Notes: generated by a model not told the origin, from the letters alone. 64,000 bases of DNA from Pseudoalteromonas amylolytica (GCF_001854605.1 NZ_MKJU01000025.1:248378-312377), one strand, 5' to 3'. Positions 54,350 to 64,000 are shown, counted from the stretch's first letter. Numbers and translations: made by a program.

Positions 54350-56203
54350 ATGTTGCATCCTCGAATTAAAGAAGTTACCGAACGTGTTATTGAGCGCAGC
54401 CAAAATACACGTCACGCCTATTTAGACCGCATCGAAAAAGCAAAAAAACAAACGCGTGTTAGAGCAGGCCTTGGATGTGGCAACATTGCCCACGTAATGG
54501 CAGCATGTTCAAGTGATGACAAAGCACGTTTAAAAGCAGACGAGCAACCAAACCTTGCCATTATCAATTCATACAACGATATGTTGTCGGCTCACGTACC
54601 CTACAAAGAATATCCAGATTTAATTAAACAAATTGCACAAAAGTTTGATGCCACAGCACAGGTTGCAGGTGGTGTGCCAGCGATGTGTGATGGTGTTACC
54701 CAAGGCCGTGACGGCATGGAATTATCGCTGTTTTCACGTGATGTGATTGCTATGTCGACCGCCGTGGCGTTGTCACATGATGTATTTGACGGCGTATTTT
54801 GTTTAGGCGTGTGTGACAAAATTGTCCCTGGGCTGTTGATTGGCGCGTTGTCGTTCGGTCATTTACCTGTGTATTTTTTACCAGCAGGTCCGATGCAATC
54901 AGGTATTCCAAATAAGGAAAAAGCGCGTGTTCGCCAAAAGTTTGCCCAAGGCTTAGTCAGTCGTGAAGAGCTGCTTGAGGCTGAAAGTGCGTCTTATCAC
55001 AGTGCCGGTACTTGTACCTTCTATGGCACTGCAAACTCAAATCAAATGTTGATGGAGATCATGGGTCTTCACCTTCCGGGTAGCTCATTCATTAACCCGT
55101 ATACCGAATTACGTGATGGTCTAACTGGCAATGCGGTTGAGCGCATGTTGCAGCAACTCATTGATGGCAAAGACGCGAATTGTTTGGCGGATGTTGTGAG
55201 CGAAAAAACTGTGATCAACGGCTTAGTTGGGTTACTGGCAACGGGTGGTTCAACCAACCACGCTATTCATTTAGTGGCTATGGCAAAAGCGGCGGGCGTA
55301 CAGATCACTTGGAAAGACATGGCTGATTTGTCTGAGGTGGTGCCTCTGCTTGCACGTATTTATCCAAATGGCTCGGCGGATGTGAACCACTTCCAAGCGG
55401 CGGGCGGTATGGGCTTCTTAATGCGTGAACTGCGTGATGCTGGGTATTTACACAATGACGTAAAAACCATTGTCGGTGAGGGCTTAGATGCCTACACCCA
55501 AGAACCAGTGTTAGCAACAGATAGCAACCTGATCATGACTGACAGTAACGGTCCTAGCAAAGTGAAATGGGTGCCAGTGCCAGAGAAGTCACTGGACGAA
55601 GAAGTACTTCGCCCTGTTAACAACCCATTTAGCAAACAAGGTGGCTTGCAATTATTGACGGGTAACCTAGGAAAAGCAGTCATTAAGGTATCGGCTGTAT
55701 TGGAGCAACACCGAGTGGTGAGTGCCCCAGCAAAAGTGTTCAGCTCGCAAGGCGCGCTACAAGAAGCGTTTGCAAATGGTGAGCTTAATCAAGATTTCAT
55801 CGCAGTGATTAAAGAACAGGGCCCGAAAGCAAAAGGGATGCCTGAGCTACACAAATTAACGCCAGTGATGGCAACGCTACAAGACCAAGGTTTCAAAGTG
55901 GCGATTGTAACCGACGGTCGCATGTCTGGTGCATCGGGTAAAGTGCCCGCAGCGATTCACTTAGCGCCTGAGGCGGTAGAAGGTGGTCTGATCGCCAAGA
56001 TTCAAGACGGTGACTTAATCACGTTGGACGCACCAGCGGGTGTTTTAAAAGTTCACGTATCAGATGACGAGCTTGCCAATCGTGAAGCGCAATTAACACA
56101 GCCTGAAATGACTTATGGCACAGGCCGCGAGTTATTCAACGGATTTAGAAATATTGTTAGCAGTGCAGACTTAGGTGCGAGTGCCTTTGGTCTAGAAGAA
56201 TAA
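54350..56203 (+). CDS. edd: Phosphogluconate dehydratase
   Basis: This 617-residue enzyme dehydrates 6-phosphogluconate to 2-keto-3-deoxy-6-phosphogluconate, the first Entner-Doudoroff step. It belongs to the IlvD/Edd iron-sulphur family. Candidate cluster cysteines are in [10 protein letters not shown] (about 110-119), GVCDKIVPG and [17 protein letters not shown], and the C-terminal [18 protein letters not shown] is intact. The length is normal for Edd. It opens the edd-eda-gap operon behind two identical palindromic operators. Confidence 0.96.
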   Translation: MLHPRIKEVTERVIERSQNTRHAYLDRIEKAKKQTRVRAGLGCGNIAHVMAACSSDDKARLKADEQPNLAIINSYNDMLSAHVPYKEYPDLIKQIAQKFDATAQVAGGVPAMCDGVTQGRDGMELSLFSRDVIAMSTAVALSHDVFDGVFCLGVCDKIVPGLLIGALSFGHLPVYFLPAGPMQSGIPNKEKARVRQKFAQGLVSREELLEAESASYHSAGTCTFYGTANSNQMLMEIMGLHLPGSSFINPYTELRDGLTGNAVERMLQQLIDGKDANCLADVVSEKTVINGLVGLLATGGSTNHAIHLVAMAKAAGVQITWKDMADLSEVVPLLARIYPNGSADVNHFQAAGGMGFLMRELRDAGYLHNDVKTIVGEGLDAYTQEPVLATDSNLIMTDSNGPSKVKWVPVPEKSLDEEVLRPVNNPFSKQGGLQLLTGNLGKAVIKVSAVLEQHRVVSAPAKVFSSQGALQEAFANGELNQDFIAVIKEQGPKAKGMPELHKLTPVMATLQDQGFKVAIVTDGRMSGASGKVPAAIHLAPEAVEGGLIAKIQDGDLITLDAPAGVLKVHVSDDELANREAQLTQPEMTYGTGRELFNGFRNIVSSADLGASAFGLEE

Positions 56204-56228
56204 AAGTGCATTGGGAATGAGGAAGGTT

Positions 56229-56849
56229 ATGAGCATAGAGAAGATTTTATCATCGGCACCGGTAGTCCCTGTGGTTGTTATTGACAACCTAGAAGATGCC
56301 GCGCCGCTAGCGCAAGCTTTGTATAACGGTGGTTTAAAAGCATTGGAAATCACTTTGCGTACACCTGTGGCTGCGCAGGCAGTGAAAATTATGAAAGAAA
56401 CAGTACCTGATGCTTACGTGGGTACCGGTACGGTGGTTGATAGAGCTACGTTTGAAGCATCGGTTGCCGCTGGCGCTGATTTTATGGTCAGTCCTGGCGT
56501 GAATGACGAACTTCTGGCGCTTGCCAAAGAGTCTGACATTCCATTTTTACCTGGTGCTGCTACACCAAGCGAAGTGATGAATCTGGCTTCTCACGGTTTT
56601 AAATATCTTAAGTTCTTCCCTGCTGAAGCTGCGGGTGGTGCTGCCATGTTGAAATCCATCGGTGGCCCTTTACCGCAGATAACGTTTTGCCCAACAGGGG
56701 GAATCACTTTAGAGAGTGCGCCAAAATACCTCGCACTGAGCAACGTAATTTGCGTGGGTGGTACGTGGATGTTGGACAAACAACTTATCGCAAACAAAGA
56801 TTGGCAAGCCATTGAAGCGCTTGCAAAACAAGCAAGTGAAGTTAAATAA
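56229..56849 (+). CDS. eda: KDPG aldolase
   Basis: A 206-residue aldolase that splits 2-keto-3-deoxy-6-phosphogluconate into pyruvate and glyceraldehyde-3-phosphate. The catalytic glutamate is in LEITLRTP (Glu40), and the Schiff-base lysine is in [12 protein letters not shown] (near 128). The ATG at 56229 follows GAGGAAGG; TTG and ATG codons slightly upstream are less likely. It lies 25 bp after edd. Besides serving the Entner-Doudoroff pathway, it would receive the product of the KdgK-like kinase at 40.3 kb. Confidence 0.95.
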   Translation: MSIEKILSSAPVVPVVVIDNLEDAAPLAQALYNGGLKALEITLRTPVAAQAVKIMKETVPDAYVGTGTVVDRATFEASVAAGADFMVSPGVNDELLALAKESDIPFLPGAATPSEVMNLASHGFKYLKFFPAEAAGGAAMLKSIGGPLPQITFCPTGGITLESAPKYLALSNVICVGGTWMLDKQLIANKDWQAIEALAKQASEVK

Positions 56850-56866
56850 TCAAGGGGAATCGCAGC

Positions 56867-57871
56867 ATGATTAACGTCGCAATTAATGGCTATGGCCGTA
56901 TCGGTCGCAATGTTTTACGAGCGCTTTATGAGTCTGGCCAAAATGAACAAATTAAAATCGTTGCTATCAACGATTTAGCACCAGCTAATGTAAACGCCCA
57001 CCTGACTCAGTTCGATTCAGTACACGGTCGTTTCAACCAAACGGTAACTTTGCACGACAACACGCTGGTTGTTGGCAGTGATGAAATTACCCTAACGCAA
57101 GAGCGTGACCCTGCAAACCTACCTTGGAAAGCGTTGAACGTTGACATTGTTTTAGAATGTACGGGTCTGTTCACCTCAAGAGATGCAGCGGCTAAACACA
57201 TTGAAGCTGGTGCGAAGAAGGTGATCGTATCTGCGCCGGGCACAGATATGGATGCAACGGTTGTACACGGTGTAAACAGTGAAGTGCTAAACGCGCAAAG
57301 CAACATCATTTCAAATGCTTCATGTACCACAAACTGCTTAGCGCCAGTTGCAAAAGCGCTTAACGATGTCATTGGTATCGAGCAAGGTAGCATGACAACC
57401 ATTCATGCCTACACCAATGACCAGAATCTAAGTGATGTGTATCACCCTGATTTATATCGTGCGCGTAGCGCGACTCAATCTATGATCCCAACTAAAACTG
57501 GTGCTGCCAAAGCGGTAGGTTTAGTGTTACCTGAGCTGGCGGGCAAATTAGACGGTATGGCAGTACGTGTGCCAACTATCAATGTTTCGTTAGTTGACCT
57601 AACTTTTGTTGCTAAGCGTGACACAACTATTGAAGAAGTTAATCAGGTTGTAAAGGCTGCCTCAGAAGGGGCAATGGCGGGTATTTTGGAATACAACGAA
57701 CTACCACTTGTTTCTATTGACTTTAACCATAACCCAGCGTCTTCTGTGTTTGATGCAACGCAAACTAAAGTGGATGGCAAACTTGTTAAAGTGATGGCTT
57801 GGTATGACAACGAATGGGGTTTCTCAAACCGCATGCTAGACCAAGTTAAAGCGCTGGGCCAGTTTTTATAA
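56867..57871 (+). CDS. gap: Type I glyceraldehyde-3-phosphate dehydrogenase
   Basis: The 334-residue NAD-dependent enzyme oxidises glyceraldehyde-3-phosphate. It shows the Rossmann [10 protein letters not shown] (7-16), the aspartate in AINDL that favours NAD, the catalytic cysteine in SNASCTTNC (near 152), the histidine in THAYTNDQ-like IHAYTNDQ (near 179) and the C-terminal [12 protein letters not shown]. Its place 17 bp after eda suggests a copy dedicated to the triose made by KDPG aldolase. Erythrose-4-phosphate dehydrogenase is the usual mis-annotation for this type. Confidence 0.92.
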   Translation: MINVAINGYGRIGRNVLRALYESGQNEQIKIVAINDLAPANVNAHLTQFDSVHGRFNQTVTLHDNTLVVGSDEITLTQERDPANLPWKALNVDIVLECTGLFTSRDAAAKHIEAGAKKVIVSAPGTDMDATVVHGVNSEVLNAQSNIISNASCTTNCLAPVAKALNDVIGIEQGSMTTIHAYTNDQNLSDVYHPDLYRARSATQSMIPTKTGAAKAVGLVLPELAGKLDGMAVRVPTINVSLVDLTFVAKRDTTIEEVNQVVKAASEGAMAGILEYNELPLVSIDFNHNPASSVFDATQTKVDGKLVKVMAWYDNEWGFSNRMLDQVKALGQFL

Positions 57872-57901
57872 AAATCCCACACGCTAAGACTTTTGATAAA
57901 G

Positions 57902-57924
57902 AGCCGCGCTAAAGCGGCTTTTTT
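57902..57924 (+). terminator. Terminator of edd-eda-gap
   Basis: The stem AGCCGC / GCGGCT with a 6-nt loop is followed by T6, 30 bp after the gap stop. The following 280 bp before rnt hold only a weak signal-peptide-like mini-ORF. Confidence 0.85.
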
Positions 57925-57977
57925 ATTTGTCTATTAAATGGGACACCCGTGGCCGTTTCTCATTTACCGTGAAGCCT

Positions 57978-58055
57978 ATGAATCAGTTATCGCGTATAAG
58001 TATGTTGCTGTGCTTAATAATTATTTTGTATACATATCAGGTTGTAAAAGCTTGA
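57978..58055 (+). other. Signal-peptide-like mini-ORF
   Basis: This 25-codon frame (MNQLSRISMLLCLIIILYTY, then QVVKA) reads like a complete signal peptide and ends in TGA directly after an A4 run. Adding one A would join it to an open frame of about 57 codons (to 58225) with several cysteines, ending inside the 3' end of rnt on the other strand. It has no clear ribosome binding site. It is either a frameshifted small secreted protein or chance. Confidence 0.25.
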
Positions 58056-58201
58056 CTGTTGCTCCTGTGAGCAACGAAGGGAATGATGAGAATCATACAG
58101 CAATACAAAAAAGTAGTGATACAGTAAGCTACAAAGCGCTATATCAGCGCTCGTGTACGCAAAATTATACAAAAACCTATAGGCACAAGCAGCCCAATGC
58201 C

Positions 58202-58870
58202 TTATGCGGGGCTTTGTGTTGTTGACTCGCTATCTTCAACTACAGGTAAGGGCCAACCGCCCAGCGCTTGCCATTTATTGACGATATAGCAAAATAGCTC
58301 AGCGGTGCGCTCTGTGTCATATAACGCAGAGTGTGCTTGAGCGTTATCAAACTCAATCCCCGCAGTACGACATGCTTTAGCTAAAACCGTTTGACCCAGT
58401 GCTAAGCCAGCCAGTGAGGTGGTATCGAAACTAACAAACGGGTGAAACGGAGTGCGCTTGATGTTGTTACGTTCAATCGCGGCGTTTAAAAAGCCATGAT
58501 CAAAGGCGGCGTTATGCGCGACCACCACAGAGCGTGAACAGCCCGCGGCTTTTTGCGCTTTTCTCACCATTTTGCAAATTTCTTTGATGGCGTCAGCTTC
58601 TACAACTGCGCCACGAAGCGCTGAGAAAGGGTCTATTCCGTTAAACTCTATGGCAGATTGCTCGATGTTGGCACCTTCGAATGGCTCAACATGAAAGTGT
58701 AAAGTTTGGTCTAAACTAAGGATGCCTGTTTCGTCCATTTTCAATGTGGTAACGGCGATTTCTAACAAGGCGTCTGTATCTTTATTAAAGCCTGCGGTTT
58801 CTACGTCGATAACTACAGGAAAGAAGCCACGAAAACGTTGTGAGTATAGAGTTTGCTCTTGATCTGCCAT
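58202..58870 (-). CDS. rnt: Ribonuclease T
   Basis: A 222-residue DEDDh 3'-5' exoribonuclease that trims tRNA and other stable-RNA 3' ends. The acidic residues are in VIDVETAGF (near 22) and HNAAFDHGF, and the last pair is in [15 protein letters not shown] with the histidine of the DEDDh type. I chose MADQEQ as start (58870) because the family begins so. It is divergent from motY, an arrangement also known from Vibrio. Confidence 0.94.
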   Translation of the reverse strand: MADQEQTLYSQRFRGFFPVVIDVETAGFNKDTDALLEIAVTTLKMDETGILSLDQTLHFHVEPFEGANIEQSAIEFNGIDPFSALRGAVVEADAIKEICKMVRKAQKAAGCSRSVVVAHNAAFDHGFLNAAIERNNIKRTPFHPFVSFDTTSLAGLALGQTVLAKACRTAGIEFDNAQAHSALYDTERTAELFCYIVNKWQALGGWPLPVVEDSESTTQSPA

Positions 58871-59029
58871 AATCTTATTGGTTGCTAAATTTGAGCCGCC
58901 CATTATACAAGGTGCATAAAAATATGCGAATCAGAGTTTGTGGGTGTTATTAAGTTATGGGCATAGTTATTGCATCAATGAGCACAGTAGTGACGCCATA
59001 GCAATAAATTGGCAAAGCGGAGTAAAGCG

Positions 59030-59905
59030 GTGAGTATACGGGTTAATATTTTTGGAGTTGGAGTACTGATGGCTATGATGAGTCAGCCTCAGGCGGCAAT
59101 GCGGCAATACAGCGCCGATGCTGACTCATCCCATTGGACTGTCGATAAGAAAGCACGGCTCGAATGTAGTCTAAACCACGAGGTACCTTACTATGGTGAT
59201 GCAATTTTTAGTGTCACCGCAAGCAAAAATAAAGATCTGACTTTTAACCTTGATATGGTGGTGCGTCCTGAGACGTATGCATTTGCGGGCTTGCAATCGG
59301 TTCCCCCTGTATGGCGCGCAGGTGTGCCAGCCCGAGACATTGGGCAAATGCAATTACTGAAAAAATTTGATGGTGAGCTAGATAATGTGCTGTCTTGGGA
59401 AATGCTCAGTGAATTAGAAAAGGGGTATTTTCCCACTTTCCATTATAAAGATTGGCAAAATAGCCAGGACCAGATCTCTGTAGCGCTATCATCAGTTAAT
59501 TTTAAGCAAGCCTATTGGGCGTTTTTGCAATGTAGAGACAATCTGTTGCCCTATAGTTTTGAAGATATTTCATTTACGGTAATGAACTATAAGAAAAACT
59601 CCAGCGAGTTGACGAAGTCATCACGTAAGCGCTTGGATATGATAGGGGAATATCTCAATAACGACCCAAATATCGAGTCGATTTATATTTCTGCATATAC
59701 GGATAGCCATGGTGGGCGGTGGCCTAATTTAGAGCTCTCCCGTAGACGTGCAGAGGCAATCAAAGAATACATTACAGCCAAAGGGGTTGCCGCGGATCGT
59801 ATTGTTACTGAAGGGCTGGGTGAAAAGCGCCATGTGGCTGCGAACGATAACGAAATTGGCCGTAATCGCAACCGTCGTGTGGTCATTCAAATCTCTAGAC
59901 CCTAA
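59030..59905 (+). CDS. motY: Sodium-type flagellar stator ring protein MotY
   Basis: This 291-residue exported protein has a signal peptide (about 1-23, cleavage near AAMRQ), an N-terminal MotY-specific domain beginning QYSADADSSHWTV, and a C-terminal OmpA-like peptidoglycan-binding domain (about 180-290, with YISAYTDSHGG, LSRRRAEAIKEYI and RNRNRRVVI). MotY forms the T ring that anchors PomA/PomB stators to the basal body in polar, sodium-driven flagella. The GTG at 59030 follows CGGAG; an upstream TTG is less likely. Confidence 0.92.
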   Translation: MSIRVNIFGVGVLMAMMSQPQAAMRQYSADADSSHWTVDKKARLECSLNHEVPYYGDAIFSVTASKNKDLTFNLDMVVRPETYAFAGLQSVPPVWRAGVPARDIGQMQLLKKFDGELDNVLSWEMLSELEKGYFPTFHYKDWQNSQDQISVALSSVNFKQAYWAFLQCRDNLLPYSFEDISFTVMNYKKNSSELTKSSRKRLDMIGEYLNNDPNIESIYISAYTDSHGGRWPNLELSRRRAEAIKEYITAKGVAADRIVTEGLGEKRHVAANDNEIGRNRNRRVVIQISRP

Positions 59906-59925
59906 CAGTTTGAGATATAAGCTAT

Positions 59926-59954
59926 AAAAACGCCGCTAATTAAGCGGCGTTTTT
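59926..59954. terminator. Bidirectional terminator between motY and mnmC
   Basis: AAAAACGCCGCT pairs with AGCGGCGTTTTT over loop AATTA, giving U5 on both strands between convergent genes. Confidence 0.9.
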
Positions 59955-59964
59955 ATTTGAGCGA

Positions 59965-61950
59965 CTAAATCTTATTGCGAATAAGGTCGCGAACAATAAA
60001 TCGGTTAGGGTGAATTGCTTGGTGTACACGCTCGCTAAATGGTCGAGGCTCGTTACATAGGCTCGCGACTAAATGCTCGGTTGCTAGTGGGGCACTGCAC
60101 AGCCCTCGTGCACCAAAGCCTGTCACAATATGGAGCCCTGCATGTGGTTGCACTTGGCTTGCAAAGCCATAGTGCTTGCCCTTGCGCAGGTTAGCAAAAG
60201 CGTGCATCAGGTCTTGATTGTCAGGTACTTGCCCTAACATGGGGATGTGATCTGCAAAGCAGCAGCGCACTGCGGCCTTAGCACTGGCTATCTCGCCTAG
60301 GGTGTTGGCAAAGTCACAATTTCCATAAAATTTATTGAGCTGAGCACGGTTGATGTGATCATCCTGTTCAGTGACGCTACGGCTCTTGGTGTTTTTCTCA
60401 AATGTGGCGCCCATGCAATGTAGAGCGTCATTGGCCGGGGTAAAGTAACCTTTGTGGCACAGCACGGTTTGCAGGTGTGCCGATTGTTCGCTTGCACGAA
60501 CGTGAGACACCTGCCCACGTACTCCTTGAATGGGAATGTCTTTGGTTTGCTCAAATCGGTCGCTATGCTCACCGCCACAAATGAAGACATCGCTAAACGG
60601 GCCGTAGCGTGTATTTTGTGCGTGTAACATCCAGCCTTCACTGGTCTTTTCAAGACGTGCAATGTCAGCGTTAAACTGTACCTGACAGAGCTCCTTTTTC
60701 TGAACCGCTGCAAAGATGGCATGCGTAAGCTGCGCCGGATTTACCCAGCCAGCCTGTTCGATATATAGCCCTGAGTAGGGCACAGATACACCGGCTATCT
60801 TGGATGCTTGTTGCTCGTTGACTTGGCGGATAAGGGCTTCTGGCCAGTTGCGCTTCTCAACCAAAGTGCGCTGCTGTGTTTGTTTTGCTTCACTGACAGC
60901 TTGTAACAGCACACCACACCAATCATGGTCGTAATGAAAGCCTAACTCCGTAATATGCTGATAAAAGCGTTTTGCATATAAGAAGCTATGAGCATAAAAC
61001 TCACTTGGGGGATTATTATCAGCTTGAAGGTTTGGATAAATTGCACCTTGGCGATTGTGAGATGCGCCCTTGGCTAATGTGTCATCTTGGCACAGTAGTG
61101 TGCTTTTAATATTGCGCTTACTCAATTGATAGGCAAGGCAAGCGCTGGCGATACCGCCGCCTATGATCGCTACGTTGCTAAGTGACGACGCGGCCGTAGC
61201 ATAATAATCGGGTGTACTGGCGTAGCCATTTGCTGCGCTTAACGTACCGACGACCATTTCTCTTTTTCGACCATAGCCTTTTACTTTCTTGCACTCGAAG
61301 CCTGCTTGTTGCAGCCCTCGGCGTACAAAACCTGCTGCGGTGAAGGTTGCGAAAGTGGCATTGCTGCGACTCAGATTTGCCATGGCATCAAATAATGACT
61401 GCTGCCACATATCGGGATTTTTGCTCGGTGCAAAGCCATCTAAAAACCAAGCATCAACCAGCGCTGTTTGTTGGCAACTAATACTTGGTAGTGAGTCATG
61501 TACATCGCCAAACCACAAATCGAGAGTGACGTTACCATCGTCAAACTCGAGGCGGTGGCAGCCCGCTAGGGCTATTGGGTACTGTGCGCACAATTGTTGT
61601 GCATAACCGCTTAAAGTTGGCCATGCAGCAAGTGCTTTAACTAGATCAGTGTGGCTTATGGGAAACTTTTCAAACGAAATGAAGTGCAATCTAGGCAGCT
61701 CTCCTTTGGTCTTAAGCGCATCGTATTGTTGCCATGCATTGAGAAAGTTTAAACCAGTACCAAAGCCTGTTTCGGCTATCACAAAGTGCTTTTGGTCATG
61801 CTTAGTTAAGCGTTCGGCGATATGATTTTGAGTGAAAAACACATAATGAGACTCAGCCAGTCCGTCATCATTCGAAAAGTAAACATCATCGAAGTTATCG
61901 GCTACAGGTGTACCCATATCGTTGAAATGAATTTGTGCGTTTTGGATCAT
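59965..61950 (-). CDS. mnmC: Bifunctional tRNA modification enzyme MnmC
   Basis: A 661-residue fusion that completes 5-methylaminomethyl-2-thiouridine at the tRNA wobble position. The N-terminal methyltransferase (about 1-240) has the SAM motif ETGFGTGLNFLNAW (about 60-73) and WFLDGFAPSKNPDMW. The C-terminal FAD-dependent oxidase (about 260-655) has VAIIGGGIASACLAYQL and ends with TGFGARGLCSAPLATE. The two-domain form is the normal gammaproteobacterial one. It is divergent from fabB. Confidence 0.95.
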   Translation of the reverse strand: MIQNAQIHFNDMGTPVADNFDDVYFSNDDGLAESHYVFFTQNHIAERLTKHDQKHFVIAETGFGTGLNFLNAWQQYDALKTKGELPRLHFISFEKFPISHTDLVKALAAWPTLSGYAQQLCAQYPIALAGCHRLEFDDGNVTLDLWFGDVHDSLPSISCQQTALVDAWFLDGFAPSKNPDMWQQSLFDAMANLSRSNATFATFTAAGFVRRGLQQAGFECKKVKGYGRKREMVVGTLSAANGYASTPDYYATAASSLSNVAIIGGGIASACLAYQLSKRNIKSTLLCQDDTLAKGASHNRQGAIYPNLQADNNPPSEFYAHSFLYAKRFYQHITELGFHYDHDWCGVLLQAVSEAKQTQQRTLVEKRNWPEALIRQVNEQQASKIAGVSVPYSGLYIEQAGWVNPAQLTHAIFAAVQKKELCQVQFNADIARLEKTSEGWMLHAQNTRYGPFSDVFICGGEHSDRFEQTKDIPIQGVRGQVSHVRASEQSAHLQTVLCHKGYFTPANDALHCMGATFEKNTKSRSVTEQDDHINRAQLNKFYGNCDFANTLGEIASAKAAVRCCFADHIPMLGQVPDNQDLMHAFANLRKGKHYGFASQVQPHAGLHIVTGFGARGLCSAPLATEHLVASLCNEPRPFSERVHQAIHPNRFIVRDLIRNKI

Positions 61951-62033
61951 AAAGCTACGAGGAAATTAAAAATTTCCCATATTTTACGCGTTTTCTCATG
62001 CTACGTCCGTTGTAATTTGTGCTAATTTAATTC

Positions 62034-62051
62034 AGAGTACGTGTGTACGCT
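62034..62051. promoter_or_regulatory. FabR-like operator upstream of fabB
   Basis: AGAGTACGTGTGTACGCT is an imperfect palindrome (6 of 7 positions in each arm, 4-bp spacer), 74 bp before fabB. It resembles the enterobacterial FabR site AGCGTACnnnnGTACGCT as I recall it. No fabR gene is in the window. Confidence 0.4.
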
Positions 62052-62125
62052 GGAAAGCTGACCACTTTGATGTTGATTTCAGCGTAGAATAATCGCAATT
62101 AAGTAAAGACTAAGGGAATTTACCC

Positions 62126-63340
62126 ATGAGAAGAGCCGTAATTACGGGGATCGGTGTTGTATCTAGCATCGGCAACAACAAGCAAGAAGTATTGGAATCT
62201 TTGAAAGCAGGCAAAAGCGGCATTGCGTTCAACCAAGAGTTTGCTGACTATAAATTACGCAGTAACGTTTCTGGAAACATTGATATCGATGTGAAGCAAT
62301 TTGTTGATCGTAAGGCACATCGTTTTATGGGCGATGCAGCGGCATACTCTTATATTTCAATGGCACAGGCGATTGAAGATTCAGGTTTGACGCCAGAGCA
62401 GGTTTCAAATGAGCGTACTGGCCTGATTGTTGGTTCTGGCGGTGGCTCATCAAAATATCAGGTAGAAGCAGCGGATATCCTACGTGAAAAGGGTGTAAAG
62501 CGAGTTGGACCATATATGGTACCTCGTACCATGGCAAGTACAGCGTCTGCGTGTTTGGCAACGCCGTTCAAGATCAAGGGTGTTAATTATTCAATTAGCT
62601 CTGCGTGTGCAACCTCTGCGCACTGTATTGGCAATGCGGTTGAACAAATTCAACTTGGTAAGCAAGATGTGATTTTTGCTGGTGGTGGTGAAGAGTTGCA
62701 CTGGACTTTAGCAATGGAGTTCGATGCGATGGGGGCATTGTCAACCAAGTATAACGAGACACCAGAGAAAGCATCTCGTACCTACGATGCAAATCGTGAT
62801 GGCTTTGTTATTTCAGGCGGTGGCGGTATCGTTGTTGTAGAAGAGTTAGAGCATGCATTAGCGCGTGGTGCACATATTTACGCAGAAATTGTGGGCTATG
62901 GTGCAACTTCAGATGGCTATGACATGGTTGCGCCATCAGGTGAAGGGGCAGTACGTTGTATGAAGCAAGCTCTGGCCGATGTTACAGGACCAGTGGATTA
63001 CTTAAACACACACGGCACATCAACACCAGTAGGTGATGTTAAAGAGCTTGGTGCGATTCAAGAGCTATTTGGTGAGAAATCACCTGCGATTAGTGCAACT
63101 AAAGCAATGACAGGTCATGCTTTGGGTGCGGCAGGTGTACATGAAGCGATTTATTCGTTGCTGATGCTAGAAAATAGCTTTGTGGCTCCATCAATCAATA
63201 TTGATGAGCTGGACGAGCAAGCGAAAGGTCTGGATATCGTGACTGAACGTCGTGATGTGGAGCTTAACACTGTGATGTCAAACAGCTTTGGTTTTGGCGG
63301 AACAAATGCAACGTTAGTGATGCAAAAATACAAAGGCTAA
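62126..63340 (+). CDS. fabB: Beta-ketoacyl-ACP synthase I
   Basis: This 404-residue condensing enzyme elongates acyl chains in fatty-acid synthesis and is needed for unsaturated fatty acids. The acyl-binding cysteine is in [10 protein letters not shown] (near 163), and the two catalytic histidines are in [11 protein letters not shown] (near 297) and [11 protein letters not shown] (near 332). AAGGGA precedes the ATG. A palindrome like a FabR site lies in its upstream region. It is monocistronic, with its own terminator. Confidence 0.95.
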   Translation: MRRAVITGIGVVSSIGNNKQEVLESLKAGKSGIAFNQEFADYKLRSNVSGNIDIDVKQFVDRKAHRFMGDAAAYSYISMAQAIEDSGLTPEQVSNERTGLIVGSGGGSSKYQVEAADILREKGVKRVGPYMVPRTMASTASACLATPFKIKGVNYSISSACATSAHCIGNAVEQIQLGKQDVIFAGGGEELHWTLAMEFDAMGALSTKYNETPEKASRTYDANRDGFVISGGGGIVVVEELEHALARGAHIYAEIVGYGATSDGYDMVAPSGEGAVRCMKQALADVTGPVDYLNTHGTSTPVGDVKELGAIQELFGEKSPAISATKAMTGHALGAAGVHEAIYSLLMLENSFVAPSINIDELDEQAKGLDIVTERRDVELNTVMSNSFGFGGTNATLVMQKYKG

Positions 63341-63360
63341 GTCTTAGTTACCTAGTCTGA

Positions 63361-63385
63361 AGCCTCGCTTATGCGGGGCTTTTTA
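63361..63385 (+). terminator. Terminator of fabB
   Basis: AGCCTCGC pairs with GCGGGGCT (one G-U) over loop TTAT and is followed by T5, 20 bp after the fabB stop. Confidence 0.88.
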
Positions 63386-63410
63386 TTACTTTATTGAATA
63401 TGAGCAATAG

Positions 63411-63447
63411 ATAGTAAAAAAGCCTCATAATGAGGCTTTTTTACTAT
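63411..63447 (-). terminator. Terminator overlapping the smpB stop codon
   Basis: A perfect 18-bp inverted repeat (ATAGTAAAAAAGCCTCAT and its complement) surrounds a single central base. The smpB TAG stop lies inside one arm. U6 occurs on both strands, so it would end smpB and back up the fabB terminator. Confidence 0.88.
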
Positions 63448-63926
63448 CTGGCTTTGTGTTTCATTAAGCGCTCTTTCTCACGAGACCAATCTTTTTCTTT
63501 GGTATCAGCACGTTTGTCGTGCATTTTCTTACCTTTGGCCAAGTGGAACTCTAATTTTACCCAGCATTTTTTCCAGTACATAGCTGTGGCGATAAGAGAG
63601 TAACCCTCACGCTCGGTTGCACCGACAAGACGGTCAATTTCGCGTTTGTTGAGCAGTAATTTACGATATCGCATTGGATCACAAATTACGTGGGTAGAGG
63701 CACTATTCAATGGTTGGATCTGACTGCCTAGCAGAAACGCTTCGCCATCTTTAAGGTGGATATAGGTGTCAGAAATATTGACCTTACCAGCTCGGATACT
63801 TTTTACTTCCCAGCCTTGTAGCTCAATACCTGCTTCGAACTTATCGTTTAAAAAATACTCATGACGCGCTTTTTTGTTTAGCGCGATGGTATTGCTTGTT
63901 GATTTTGATGATTTTTTCTTTGCCAT
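63444..63926 (-). CDS. smpB: SsrA-binding protein SmpB
   Basis: The 160-residue basic protein binds tmRNA and carries it to stalled ribosomes. Family motifs are intact: [20 protein letters not shown] (about 17-36), [28 protein letters not shown] and the basic C-terminal helix region [18 protein letters not shown] (about 132-149) that enters the empty mRNA channel. Its partner ssrA is encoded 11 kb away on the same strand. About 75 bp of upstream sequence remains to the window end, with no other gene visible. Confidence 0.96.
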   Translation of the reverse strand: MAKKKSSKSTSNTIALNKKARHEYFLNDKFEAGIELQGWEVKSIRAGKVNISDTYIHLKDGEAFLLGSQIQPLNSASTHVICDPMRYRKLLLNKREIDRLVGATEREGYSLIATAMYWKKCWVKLEFHLAKGKKMHDKRADTKEKDWSREKERLMKHKAR

Positions 63927-64000
63927 AATGGCCTAGTTTACCTAGAAAAGAGAATAGAAAACAGCGCTTTTTTTATTTTGCAGGTTATTTTCCCTTAGCA

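Overview
The window looks like a chromosomal segment of a marine gammaproteobacterium of the order Alteromonadales, most likely Pseudoalteromonas or a close relative. This rests on gene content and order (anaerobic-type fadI-fadJ pair, epmC followed by an NAD-kinase-like gene and yfcL, rnt beside motY, mnmC beside fabB, a one-piece tmRNA with tag ANDDNYALAA) and on a large TonB-dependent receptor accompanied by tryptophan-halogenase-like flavoproteins. Nothing looks like a prophage, plasmid, transposon, rRNA locus or CRISPR array. I could not search a database, so the genus is an inference.

Layout. 0.1-1.4 kb: ECF sigma factor and a DUF3379 protein. 1.4-8.3 kb: six-gene MoxR-Bat operon on the minus strand, with a Gln-Gly-Asp repeat inside the fused BatB/BatC protein. 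8.6-12.1 kb: fadIJ fatty-acid beta-oxidation operon behind a FadR-like operator. 12.2-25.3 kb: housekeeping and sensory genes (diguanylate cyclase, EpmC, NAD-kinase-like protein, YfcL, TonB-like protein, NRAMP-related transporter, HDOD protein, AbgT transporter, GNAT enzyme behind a hairpin that masks its ribosome binding site, chemoreceptor, amino-acid permease). 25.3-28.0 kb: a small accessory island with a 58-residue peptide gene carrying a double-glycine-like leader, two unknown membrane proteins and two divergent XRE regulators. 28.2-34.4 kb: two tryptophan-halogenase-like genes and a TonB-dependent receptor with a NagR-like operator. 34.9-44.6 kb: an eight-gene catabolic operon. 44.7-48.0 kb: orphan genes (a putative outer-membrane protein, a truncated ToxR-type regulator, a serine-protease-like lipoprotein) and a decayed gene. 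48.1-54.0 kb: M1 aminopeptidase, pirin, tmRNA, FapA-like protein. 54.3-57.9 kb: Entner-Doudoroff operon edd-eda-gap behind two identical palindromic operators. 58.2-64 kb: rnt, motY, mnmC, fabB, smpB.

How the genes work together. The most coherent story is 34.9-44.6 kb read with the receptor at 31.4-34.4 kb and edd-eda-gap at 54.3-57.9 kb. A secreted GH20 hexosaminidase and an exported SMP-30-type lactonase would yield N-acetylglucosamine and its aldonic acid (2-acetamido-2-deoxygluconate). A sodium symporter would import the acid, a D-aminoacylase-family enzyme would deacetylate it, and a zinc/PLP D-serine-dehydratase-family enzyme would remove ammonia to give 2-keto-3-deoxygluconate, with RidA handling the enamine/imine. 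KdgK would phosphorylate the product, and Eda would cleave it to pyruvate and glyceraldehyde-3-phosphate, which Gap consumes. This matches the logic of the chitin-oxidation pathway that I recall being reported for marine Pseudoalteromonas. It is inferred here from families and operon structure.

The least explained parts are the peptide/membrane-protein island (25.8-26.9 kb), the hairpins in the leaders of the GNAT and receptor genes, and the orphan cluster at 44.7-48.0 kb.
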